Positions 21,696 to 31,186 of a stretch of 31,382 bases of DNA are shown here, piece after piece. A program made the position numbers and the translations under genes. The DNA lies in contig JBNGIS010017806.1 of the NCBI GenBank assembly GCA_049999725.1, forward strand, positions 1 to 31,382. The letters run 5' to 3'. Source of the DNA: Haplomitrium mnioides (taxonomy: Eukaryota > Marchantiophyta > Haplomitriopsida > Calobryales). The notes below the pieces were generated by a model. The model was not told where the DNA came from. It searched no databases and worked only from the letters and a program-made list of their open reading frames with translations. Positions within the stretch are counted from its first letter, which is position 1, and each line of letters begins with the position of its first letter.

Positions 21696-23119
21696 AACTT
21701 AAGCGAGCACAAATTGCTAAGTAATTGAAAGCAGAGAATGCAGAAGGCTATCTCAGAAGAAATAGAAAATGAAAAAGGAAAGTGAACTTCCATGCCAACA
21801 TAGACTTCAATGCTAATTTTAATAAAAATCAACACATTTTGTTCAAAAACCATTTTGCAAAGCAAATTGAATCGTGATGAACAGATTTAAATTGGATTGG
21901 GAGTGCAACAAGATTGAAACTTTAGCAAATTAAATTTTGTAAAGAAAATACTTTATTATATACAAAAATTGCATCACTCTGATGCTACAACTCTATCTTC
22001 TTCAAGAGGAATTGTCTCATCTAAATCAACTGGCTGAGAAGCTTCAGCATCTGCAGCCGCAAGAGAGTCCCTCCAAGACTTTCCAATTCTAAAAATGGGA
22101 ACAAAATCACCAGTAGCACCTGCAATACCAGGAGGAGCAGGTTCCTTGTAGTAAACATACACTATCTATGATTCGATCACGTCGAATGGCAAAAAAGCCA
22201 TCGTCAAAATTATTTGAGGAATGTAGATAGACTAACGTATATCATATTCCATAGTGATGCAATTTTGCATCAGCTTCAAAGCATAGACAAGGTCTATGCC
22301 AGACCTAGAGCAAAGATCTAAGATCCAACCTTGCTCAGGTGACAAATGGCTAATAAAAATTTTGTAAAGAGCATGAGGCTTTTGATAAACATTCACATGA
22401 GCATCATCTCCTAGATGTTTGAGTTTTGCCAAAACCAGAGGACAACTAAACACATTATGCGTAATTTGCCAAGGACGACCACTTGCATCAACAGGTTGCA
22501 AATTGAACAGCCTCATGCTCCTCTTTCCCTCCTTTGTCTAGTAGCCTAGAGTCTAATACTCATAAGCGTGAGCAATTCTTGGACCACCAAAATGATGAAT
22601 ATTGCTTTTGTTCTTGTAGAAAAAACAAACAAACAAATTAGACACTTGAAACAAAGTGTAGGAAAACTAAACAAGGTAAACTAGAAAACCAATAATCCAA
22701 AAAAGAACTCATTAGATGTTGTAATCGATGGCATAGCAAGACTCTTGAAGAGCATCCTTGATGATGCAAAATTATTGAGAAGAATGTATTATAGCGAAAT
22801 ACCAAAAATCCAAAGTGGTGACTACCACAAAAGAGGAAACCATATAAAAAATGTCGTCTTTAGAAAAAGTTTCAGAATCATCGTGCTTGCATTCCTTAAG
22901 GTTGTAATCATAAGGAATATATGCAATGGCCAATGTGAAACATCTGGGTTTCACAAATCCTTTCAACTGACAAGCATTGGACTCCCTATGGACTTGGTAA
23001 TATGCCACGTTGAGTCCATCAACAAAGGATCATAAGTCCTCGTCTTTGTCCCTCTGAACTTAATCAGTTGGAAGGGTAGCAACTTCATTTTATTGCCTTG
23101 ATTTCCACTCTCTAGCTTT

Positions 23120-23567
23120 CTGACAATGAAGCAGAAAAGCAAGAGGGTAGAAAACAAGTGTAAGGGGCTGGTCTTGATCATATGGAGCTTATTTGACCCC
23201 TAATATGTTTCTCCCTTTTGCAGCTGCCGTTTAAACGTTTTGTCCCTTGCACATAGCAAAAACGGAAAAAACATTAGAGGAGAAAACAAAAAGCGTTTTC
23301 ACTTAAGAGAGGAAGACAATTTGAGCAAAGACCATGGTTGTTAAACTAAGATTGACTTTATGGTCCATGCTTGCATGGACATTGAAGTCCAGACGTGTGT
23401 GGACTTTAAAGTCCATGCGCACATGGACATTGCAGTCCCTGCGCGTAGGGACTTGAAGTCCATGCGCACATGGACTTTGACTCAAAATAAAGTTCATTTC
23501 AACAAAACACAATCTACAATAAATTCAATGCAAGACAAATAAATGTTAAGTGGAAAAACAAACTTAC
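23120..23567 (-). other. Intron of the ParB/methyltransferase gene carrying a palindrome array
   Basis: The donor GGTAAGTTT (minus strand, 23567) and the acceptor TTCATTGTCAG (ending 23120) delimit about 448 bp. Coding-like sequence on both sides stops at these points. The palindrome array 23363-23475 lies inside. Confidence 0.7.
23363..23475. repeat. Array of five 18-nt palindromes, 24-nt period
   Basis: Units start at 23363, 23387, 23411, 23435 and 23458. They are GTCCATGCTTGCATGGAC, GTCCAGACGTGTGTGGAC, GTCCATGCGCACATGGAC (twice) and GTCCCTGCGCGTAGGGAC. Each is an inverted repeat of 6-8 bp arms around the centre. Spacers are 5-6 nt and AT-rich (ATTGAA, TTTAAA, ATTGCA, TTGAA). In the fourth unit both arms changed together (A to C on one side, T to G on the other), so pairing is kept. 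Confidence 0.95.
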
Positions 23568-25042
23568 CAAAAGCTTGTCAAAACTCGAGTAAAACACAGC
23601 CATCTTTGACTCCTCAATGTGGACAGGGTACTCCTCTCTTGCTTCTTCCGAGCTGCTGTAATAAACTTTGGAGCAGAAAGATTTCACCATCACTACCAAA
23701 ACTTTATGTCTCTCTGCCTCGCGAGATATTTCATCAATTTAAAGCTCTCCAACTTCCACTCGTTTCAAAATTGATATTTTTACTTCATCAAGAAGACCTT
23801 GAAGGGACCTCCAATGTGTCCACTTCATGTCCTCCATTCTCAGTGAGCCCTTGACCTTTGGCTTCTAGCCCTTCACTGTATTCTTTTCCCACATAGAAAA
23901 AATGCTTTGTTGTAAATCCTAGAGCTCACGACTTCTGAAAGCCAATTGGAACCAATTATCTTGAGAAGTGGTTGTCTTCTTAAGTGTCGACTTGGGCTTG
24001 ATCTCCAAGGTCTCCAACACTAATTCCTTTTTTTTTTTTTTTTTAGATGCACCATCCCACTCTTCACAAACCTCTGATGCCAATATTCAGCCTTCTGAAT
24101 CGAGGTCATCTCCAACTTGTATTTATGGTTATAATTATCATCAATTGCAAAAATACCGGCCTTTGTTGGTGTAAGACCCATGTAAACATAGCGATTGCAA
24201 AGTAAAAGTGACGGATTCTTTGCTCCATATTTGGTGATCAAAAGATGCCTTGCTGCAACACTGTGATTGCCTCCAGAAATCTCATACCGATACTTGTCAG
24301 GGTTCTTGATATCAAACTCTGACTTGTCCTTCACCCCGCAGTTGGGGTCAACAACAACAATGAAAAAACTTTGCGCATATTTGTTTGTGAGCATTCTCTG
24401 CGATAGAAGCTCAACAAAGTCTTCATTCAACCTCCTAATCTAGAATGGCCCCCAATCATCCATTTGAGGTTTCGAAAGATTTAAATTTTCCAGCCTAATA
24501 GTAATTGTTTCCTCTCGAACTCTGGATCACCAGATTGCAAACTCCCTGATTTTATTTTAATCTTTCTCAGACATTGTCTGAGGGTCCACCTACTCACGCT
24601 CTTGGAATCTCGGTAGCCCTTTGTACGACTACCTTTTCGCTCTTGATGTTGGAGCCTGAAATGGCTCCATCTCAGATTCCTCCCCTGAGGTACTCAATGT
24701 TGACGACGAAGGGGCAACAAAAGATGACTTTGTTGGAGATTGGGAGGGGGCATGCTCCTCCTCAATATTTGGAGCTGGAATATGTTTCTCTTTGTGAAAG
24801 CATGTTTCTTCTTTTTCAGAGCCTCCACTGGCTCCACTCCTTTTCTCTTTTTTTGCACCAGATATTCATGGCGTTGCTGCAGTTGACATGGTTGTCGTAG
24901 TAGGATGCAGCACAAGCTACTAAATGTGGACGCCTTGCTTGGGCTTCAGTAGTTTGATGCTGATGGCCATCTTTATAAAATCTCACTTGACGTGCTTCGC
25001 GTCCGAGTAGTCGTCCACAAAGTCCGCAAAATATTGTGTGAA

Positions 25043-25458
25043 CTAGAAAACAAAACAAAAGAGATATCAAATGTGTTAAACAAAAAATCTCTACATGTTT
25101 ACAAAGAGTAGAATTGTATTAACTTTCAGTCTAAGAAAAACTTACTCATAACTTTATGCGAACATGGACTTAGGAATTTATACCTGAGGAGTCCAGGAAT
25201 GCGCATGGACCTGAGAGTCCATGCGCGTATGGACCTTGAAGTCCAGGAACGTGTATGGATCTAGGAGTCCATGCGCCCATGGACCTTGAAGTCCAAGCGC
25301 ACATGGACTCCCATGTCCATGCGCTCATGGACTCCCAAGTCCACGCGCGCATAGACTTCTAGGTTCATGCGCGCACATAGACTTCCAAGTCCATGCGCGT
25401 ATAGGGTTCTAAGTAAGTCAAGATAGGAAACTAGAGAGAAAGGGTTTTCAAATCTTAC
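25043..25458 (-). other. Intron of the ParB/methyltransferase gene carrying the larger palindrome array
   Basis: The minus-strand donor GTAAGATTTG at 25458 and the acceptor TTGTTTTCTAG ending at 25043 delimit 416 bp. The preceding exon ends KEDGK-type coding and the next begins FTQYFADFVDDYSDAKHVK. More than half of the intron is the palindrome array. Confidence 0.75.
25191..25406. repeat. Array of nine palindromes, 24-nt period
   Basis: Units start at 25191, 25217, 25241, 25267, 25291, 25315, 25339, 25363 and 25389. Steps are 24 nt, or 26 nt where a unit has a 2-nt insertion. Examples are GTCCATGCGCGTATGGAC, GTCCATGCGCCCATGGAC, GTCCATGCGCTCATGGAC and GTCCACGCGCGCATAGAC. Spacers are CTTGAA, TCCCAA and similar. 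A degraded unit (TATGCGAACATGGAC) precedes at about 25155-25169. Confidence 0.95.
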
Positions 25459-25922
25459 CTTGCCATCTTCCTTTGTCGTTTGAAGATGCTTGGCAAAAAT
25501 ATCCCTCTCCTTCATCTCGGAAAATGTAAATTGTTTGTGAGATGCCTTGTAGAGGGTTATGGCATCCTGGGACTGCACAAGCAGCCCAATGTGGACTCGT
25601 TGGCCCTCTCTTGTCATGGTGATTTGGACAACAAGGCCCAAGTTGAAATTTTCACCTTCCCCAGCAAAAAGTTAAAGGTGTTGATCAGGATCTTTCAAGG
25701 ATCCACAGCTTACAAGCCAATCCCAATCTAATTTTTGGGCTCGAGAGTATTGATAGCATCCAAATACCTGTAAGACTTTGGTTGAGGAGGTTTGGAAACA
25801 TTGACTTGTGATGCCACTTTCCAAAAATTGAAAACAGGTAGAATTTGAGGTAAAAAATCTTAAGAACAAAAGTTCGAAAAAATTGAAAGGCTGAAATAGA
25901 CAAAATAACAAGGAAATGCAAA

Positions 25923-26022
25923 NNNNNNNNNNNNNNNNNNNNNNNNNNNNNNNNNNNNNNNNNNNNNNNNNNNNNNNNNNNNNNNNNNNNNNNNNNNNNN
26001 NNNNNNNNNNNNNNNNNNNNNN
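25923..26022. other. Assembly gap (100 N)
   Basis: Exactly 100 N, a conventional placeholder for a gap of unknown size. It lies in the shared 5' region of the two divergent genes, so upstream exons or promoter sequence of either may be missing. Confidence 0.97.
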
Positions 26023-26155
26023 ACTCGTGACAATGGAGAGAAACTTTTCACTGACGCTCCTTTTATACTTGGATTTTAAAAAATGCCTTTTCCCGCCAAA
26101 AAATGATTCGCAGAGCTTTTGACATGTAGGTTTGTGTGGTGCAAAAAAATGTTAG

Positions 26156-26163
26156 TATATAAA
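26156..26163 (+). promoter_or_regulatory. Candidate TATA box of the DUF7869-like gene
   Basis: TATATAAA lies 178 bp before the ATG at 26341, in a non-coding stretch. The spacing suits a plant core promoter with a 5' leader of about 150 nt. Confidence 0.5.
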
Positions 26164-26563
26164 GCATCGCTCGTTTTCATCTTTCTAATTTCCTTTTTTC
26201 ATTTTCTTCACAAAAAGTTCCCAATTTTATCGTTGTTTGGAAATTTCTTTAAAAACACATATTTTTGTTAGGTCGTTAGAGGTTGATAATATTTGCTAAA
26301 ACTGATTTTTCAAATAGTTCATTTTTAGTGAGCTATATCAATGGCTGGAGTTTTTAAAGGCAAGCAAAGGTTGGAACTCCAAGATTCACCTTCACAAAAA
26401 AGTGTTACTTTTGACAAGCAGGTTGAGATTTATTCAAACCGCAATTCTTTGAAGGTAAGCAATGGACTACCAAAAGCAACAACTGTGATGACAAGTATAT
26501 TGGGAAAAAAGATGGCTTCTGTTGAATCAGATAGCTCCACTCGAGAAGATTGAGAAGGTAAAC

Positions 26564-26579
26564 CCTATGCGCGTATAGG
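26564..26579. repeat. Palindrome inside intron 1, next to the donor
   Basis: CCTATGCGCGTATAGG begins six bases after the GT donor at 26558. It belongs to the same family with the CCTA/TAGG arm variant. Confidence 0.85.
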
Positions 26580-28003
26580 ATTAAAGAGTGAACAAATTGC
26601 ATGCAAATGATCAAAGAGGGAACCTAGTGCTCTCAAAGAATTAAAGAAACAAACTTTTGCAAACACAAGATCTTTTTTGCCGATCGCGGTAAAAGTTGAA
26701 TCTTTCTTTTGACAACTCCAACAGATCAAAAGAAATACGTTCAACTCAGAATTTCTAGACAATTGTGGACTTCTCATTGTCCTCTTCTCAAGGAGACCTT
26801 GATATTCATGATCAAAATGTGTTTGTTCAAAACACAAAAAGCATACAATGTGTGGATGGTTTCAATTTTGTAGATGAATCACTACTCCCAATAGCACCAC
26901 TCAAACAACAAGTGATTTCAATTCAAGTAAAACCTCGCAATGAGATTGGGAAATCTCAAACAAACCAAATTGTTTTGAAGAAGTCTTCAGACGATAGTTT
27001 GGGAAATGATTTTAGCAAAGAGTCTCAATCAATCAATATTTCGTTGGAGTTATCGCCAAGAGCACCGATTATGTTACAAAAAACATTTCCTAATAATTGA
27101 GATATTGATCAAGATTCTGTTTCCGAATGGTGCAGCTCTCCCGATCGTCAATGAGTACCTCATTCTTTGAAAATATTTTGCAAAGAAACAAACAGTATTT
27201 ACGATGATGATCAAGATCTTCAAGATGATAAATTGTCTCTAATTGGTGGATTTGCCTACGGACCGAATCGACCATCACAACTTAAGAATTCTTTGTCTGG
27301 ACCAAAACCCAAATGGGTAAACACCTAACGTGAAAACTCTTTTTAGAAATTCCATCCTGACGAGAGCTTTGTGAAGAAAAAACTCGATCCAATATCAATT
27401 TCTAAATTGAAGAGAATTTCATGTTGTCAAAATGATTGCTTGTCATTATGCAAGACAAATTTTTTGAAAAGTATGAGAGAAACGTATTTTTGACAAAGCA
27501 TGAAGAATCAAGATATCACACTGCAATAGGGAACACAAAGAAAAGACTCATGTTGACAATCGGTTTACTCTACTGATGGCACTATTGTATGTAGAAGAGC
27601 CTTCAAATTAATATTATCAGTAGGGAATGATAGAATCCAAAGGATTCAAAATCTCAAAAACACAGATCTTAGAGGCATTTTGGAAAAAAGAGAATTATCT
27701 GTTAAAGGAGTATTTGTAATTGAGTGGATGGATAGTTTTTTCTAAGGACATACGAGAGAATGCCCACTCACGAAGTTTGTAACTTACCCAATAATTTTAC
27801 AAAATGGGAAGTTTGTGACTACAACACAACTTATTTGAAAGAGAAATATCCCCATTGTATTTTTAGTTTCTCATGTTTTACAAAACATTGGAGAACTCAT
27901 TTTCCAAATGTAAAAATTCCAAAATGAAATAGATTTGTTGTTTGTGAAACATGCAAAGAAATAAAATCATTGCAAGAAAAATTTGTCTTGGAGTCCGACA
28001 AAG

Positions 28004-28821
28004 GTAACAAATTTCTTCTCTTTTGAAACCTTTGGTTAATCTATGATCCTTTTCTAGACCCAAAGCTTAGTTCTAGAGATGTTATGTTTTCTCAACTTAG
28101 TGCTAAAACATATTTGTTTTGTTAAGTTGTTTAGCAAACAAGATTTGAGTTGATTGATTCTTAGCAGCTTGAGTTGTGAGAAGAGAGTCTATGCTCACAT
28201 TGGGTCTGTTGTTTTTAGCTTGTATCCAAACCTTGTTTATAGTCGAATAAAACAAGAAAAAAAATCTTATTCTTGGTGGTGACCTTAGCCTTGCAACAAG
28301 TTTTGCATTTGTTGCTTAAAATCAAGAGCCCTTTGCAATAAAAACAATAGCAAGAATCATTTTGTTTTGTTTTCACGTCCTATGCATGCGTAGGATTTGT
28401 TCTTGTTTCTCTTAAAGCTAGTCGCGACAATAGTCAAAGCAAGTCATGGTGTTGGTGTTGTTGCTTTGGTCATATACACATATATGATCAGTTGTTGTCT
28501 CCACTAACCCTCTGCTGCATAAGATGTGTTTTGGCTTTTTCAATCTTTTGCGAACAAAGAGTCCAAGCTACCTTTGAAACTCTAATTTGAGTTTGTGACC
28601 CTTTGTTAGAAAATCTTGTTTTTCTCCTTTAAAAACTTTTTTTTACTTTAAGTCAAACAGATTTTCCTTTATTTAAATTACTTAAACTTTATTTTTAATC
28701 TTTTAAAAATTTTTTCTTCTACTAATCCAACCATTTGCTTAAGATGATTTGAATATTTTTAGAACCTTAGGTGGCTTTTTGGAGTTCCAAACATCTTCAT
28801 ATGTTTCATTGAACTATTTTA
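28004..28821 (+). other. Intron 2 of the DUF7869-like gene, with palindromes
   Basis: The donor is GGTAACA at 28004; the acceptor is not certain (a TATGCAG at 28844-28850 or a site just before 28822). TCCTATGCATGCGTAGGA at 28378-28395 is a near-perfect palindrome. A worn one (AGTCTATGCTCACATTGGGTCT region, 28186-28206) matches a well-preserved palindrome in the inverted copy at 31187-31214. The words GGTGGTGACCTTAGCCTTGC and TTAGTTCTAGAGATGTTA are conserved between the two copies although non-coding. Confidence 0.7.
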
Positions 28822-29115
28822 ATGTCTTTCGTGCTTTGTGAGTATGCAGTCAAATATAATCGCCAATTGTTTCTTCATTATGACCAACAAATGAAAGAAA
28901 GAACAAAGCTTGGAAACCATCAAAGCAAATATTATGCTGATGGTCAAAAGTACTTGGGAATTGTCATTAATGGAATGGATCAGAAGAAAATTGCCATTCT
29001 ATATTGGCATTTGCCACCAAAAAACATTGATAAAGATTGTTTTGTGGGTGTGCATGTTGTTGGTGCGTTAATATTGAATCATGCTCTTTCTTCAAGGGTC
29101 TTCTTAACCTACGTA
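28055..29115 (+). repeat. Left arm of a ~1-kb imperfect inverted repeat
   Basis: It is similar, in reverse complement, to 30339-31345. It covers intron 2 and the start of exon 3 of the DUF7869-like gene. The arms differ by many substitutions and small indels, so they are two old copies of one gene rather than a recent duplication. Confidence 0.88.
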
Positions 29116-29478
29116 AACTTTAGAAACAATTTTATTTTGATAGTTACTATGCTCAACAAAATATTAGGTGACTTTGAAGGGCTGCTGCTTCCAACTTTGT
29201 ATCTTTAGTTGGACAACACTACAAGAGATAATAAGAATTCAATCTTATTTGGATATCCTAGTCTCCTTATTGCGAAGAATTTTTTTCGAAAAATCAAGAT
29301 GGGATTTCTCATTGTTGGCAATACTCATGATCAAATCGATCAAATGTTCAGCCAAATCTCAAAATGCTTGAAATGTGTCAAAGATTTCATGATTAACAAC
29401 CACTACTTTGAACCAAGAACAGGCTACTCACAACAAGAAATTTTCTCTAGACAAAAAATAATGATTTTTGAATTTTAA

Positions 29479-30285
29479 AAACATAAAAAACGAGGCTATT
29501 TTAAAAAACAAAAAGTACATGAGTTTTTTGGATTTTGTTTTTAGTCGTTTCAACAAGCCTATTAGAGCAAAAGTCAATTTTGTTCTGCGAAATCAATCAA
29601 TATTATTAGTTTTTATGAAAATATTGGAAAACTCAAATTTGATGAAAAGCATAAAATTTATAATAAGTTTTCATCAAAAAATTGCATTTATTATTGATTA
29701 CGATTCTAAGTCCAAAAGTTGAAATACATGTCACAAGAAACTATTTTGAAATATGTTTGATTTTACAAACTCTAGGCGCGTGTAGACATAGTACTCTTTC
29801 AAACTTTTTTGTCAGAAAAAAATTACAAAACATAAAGAAAAAGCTCAAGGGGATTTAAAGTCAAGGGAATGAGTTTGCAATGGTAAATACAAAAACAAAG
29901 AAAACAAAACATTGCATGGATTTATGAGCTTTATTTTGAACGTCAAGAAAGAATGAAGCTTTCACTTGTAGTTGAAAATCCATGCAATCCAAAGCGAACG
30001 TAAGATTTCAAAAAGGTACAACATTTACAAATATTTCATAGTTCAACCAAGCATATACAGAGACGCATTCAGAATCAAAAAGGCAGTAGATAAGGAGATT
30101 GAATTAAGATTGTAAACAAGAAACATCTCCAAGTTTTAGACTTGATTCAACCAAACAAAGGTCTCAAGATCTACAAAAGAGTTTATGACTTGTGCACAAA
30201 CAAAGTTGTAATCAGTAGTCTTTGTATGAAGAAGCTTAGAAGTTGTACATGAGAAGTAGATTTTGTGGAAAGCATGGACTTCCAC
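29479..30285. other. 3' flank of the DUF7869-like gene; one palindrome, no other gene seen
   Basis: 29480-29565 is the part repeated at 1-110 on the other strand. TCTAGGCGCGTGTAGAC at 29771-29787 is a palindrome of the local family. The rest is AT-rich with no recognisable coding. It separates the two oppositely oriented gene copies. Confidence 0.6.
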
Positions 30286-30290
30286 CCCAA

Positions 30291-30313
30291 AGTCTATGCG
30301 CGCATAAGAATCT
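30291..30313. repeat. Palindrome in a segment absent from the other gene copy
   Basis: AGTCTATGCGCGCATAAGA is at 30291-30309. On the minus strand it follows the coding block ending NLTIV, where the plus-strand copy continues straight on with ILIVTMLNKIL. A degraded arm (GCATGGACT) lies just left at 30272-30280. Confidence 0.75.
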
Positions 30314-30319
30314 AAGCTC

Positions 30320-30662
30320 AACATGTGAAAAACAATTGTCAAATTAAATTCGCTTCTCAAGTTTCCATACGTTAAGAAGACCCTCAAAGAAAGAGCATGA
30401 TTGAATATTAAGGCACCAACAACATGCACACCCACCAAACAATCTTTATCAATGTTGTTTTGGTGGCAAAAGCCAGTGTAGAATACCATCTTTCTTCTGA
30501 TCCATTCTATCAATGACAATTCTCAAGTATTTTTAACCATCGATATAGCATTTTCTTCGACAGTTCGCAAGTTTTGAACTTTCTTTCATTTGTTGGTCAT
30601 GATGAAGAAACAATTGGCGATTATATTTGACTACATCATCACAAAGCATGAAGGACATAAAA
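30320..30662 (-). pseudogene. Second DUF7869-like copy, exon 3 fragment, inverted
   Basis: The minus-strand translation gives NNIDKDCLVGVHVVGALI and FNHALSLRVFLTYGNLRSEF, almost the same as DKDCFVGVHVVGALILNHAL in the plus-strand copy. Before it, nucleotide identity continues through the CAAATATAATCGCCAATTG and TGACCAACAAATGAAAGAAA words to about 30662. Frameshifts separate the parts. Coding similarity stops at about 30335, where a palindrome-bearing segment begins. Confidence 0.82.
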
Positions 30663-30911
30663 GTAGTTCAGTAAAACAAATGTCGATACTTGTAACTTCA
30701 AAACACAACCTGAGGTGTCACAAACGTTCAAGTCATCTTAAAAAAATGTCTGAATTTGTAGAAACGAAACAATTTGTAAAAGACTCAAAATAAACTATAG
30801 GCAATTTGAAAAAAAGAAAATTTTTTTCAAAAAAAAAAAACCAAGATTTGCAAACAAAGGTTACTTGAACACATCCTCTAAGCGTTTAGAATGAGTAGAG
30901 AAAACAACTCA

Positions 30912-31024
30912 TTGCATGCGCCCATGGGACCAATACAGCATCACCAATATCATGTCTTGTTGTGAATGTTGTCACAACTGGTTTTAAAAGAAACAAGAAC
31001 AAATCCTATGCGCGCATAGGATTT
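30912..31024. repeat. Palindromes in the inverted copy's intron, one perfect
   Basis: TTGCATGCGCCCATGGGAC lies at 30912-30930. At 31001-31024 there is a perfect 24-nt palindrome whose core is TCCTATGCGCGCATAGGA, extended by AAA/TTT. It occupies the same intron position as the 28378-28395 palindrome of the plus-strand copy. Confidence 0.92.
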
Positions 31025-31186
31025 GCGAACAACAAAAATGATTCTTTCAATTTTTTTCTTCCAAGTGCTCTTCATTGAAAAGAACAAAAACAAAACTTAT
31101 TGCAAGGCTAAGGTCACCACCAAGAATCAAATTCATTTTTTGGCTTTATTCGACTGCATGCAAGGTTAAAATTGAAATATAAAACA

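Larger units (their letters stand above)
21974..25860 (-). pseudogene. ParB-like domain / DNA N-methyltransferase fusion gene, multi-exon, decayed
   Basis: Exon A (about 25860-25459: VSKPPQPKSYRYLDAINTLE, then TMTREGQRVHIGLLVQSQD) ends at the donor AAG|GTAAG. Exon B (25042-23568) follows TTCTAG and ends at CTTTTG|GTAAGT. It holds a ParB-like domain: LNEDFVELLSQRMLTNKYAQ, FFIVVVDP, then GGNHSVAARHLL (about 24239-24274) and AIDDNYNHKYKLEMTSIQKA. Exon C starts at 23119 and has IPYDYN at 22904-22921, a candidate catalytic motif IV. Exon D (22612-21974) has QKPHALYKIFISHLS followed by WILDLCSRSGIDLVYALK and CITMEYD (22241-22384), the C-terminal SAM-binding block of DNA N6/N4 methyltransferases. 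At least seven stops, and a frameshift at an A run (24031-24049), show decay. In motif IV a tyrosine stands where D, N or S is expected, and an arginine replaces a motif I glycine. The 5' end is near the assembly gap and may be incomplete. The fusion order is as seen; function is inferred from families. Confidence 0.8.
26341..29478 (+). pseudogene. DUF7869-like (transposase-like) gene, three exons, decayed
   Basis: Exon 1 (26341-26557) begins MAGVFKGKQRLELQD and ends at AAG|GTAAAC. Exon 2 (about 26725-28003) follows CCAACAG and contains CCQNDCLSLC, STDGTIVCRRAFKLI, then WEVCDYNTTYLKEKYPHC, KHWRTHFPNVKIP and RFVVCETCKEIK, in more than one frame; it ends at AAAG|GTAACA. Exon 3 (about 28822-29478) has KYLGIVINGMDQKK, DKDCFVGVHVVGALI, VFLTYVNF, TLYL-stop-LDNTTRDNKN and FLIVGNTHDQIDQMFS. 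These match, from memory, plant proteins annotated DUF7869. The acidic residues in GMDQ, LDN and HDQID sit where an RNase-H-like transposase would have catalytic carboxylates; this is inference. One in-frame TAG (29206-29208) interrupts exon 3; exons 1 and 2 carry further stops and shifts. The C-terminus past 29478 may continue in another frame to about 29720. Confidence 0.75.

Noticed and set aside
23363-25406. CRISPR-like array (short repeats with regular spacing)
   Set aside because: Spacers are only 5-6 nt and themselves similar, the repeats are palindromic and diverged, there are no cas genes, and the setting is plant introns.
23363-25406. parS-type centromere sites for a ParB partition system
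   Set aside because: The palindromes resemble parS in form only. The protein has a ParB-like N-terminal-type domain with no visible DNA-binding helix-turn-helix and no ParA partner, so a partition role is not supported.
25170-25641. Protein repeat of the type AWTWESM in the minus-strand frame
   Set aside because: It is translation of the palindrome array inside an intron; the exon ends at the donor at 25458.
21974-25860. Bacterial or phage contamination carrying a methyltransferase
   Set aside because: The coding blocks are interrupted by GT..AG introns, and the introns share a motif with the adjacent plant-type gene, so the DNA is eukaryotic.
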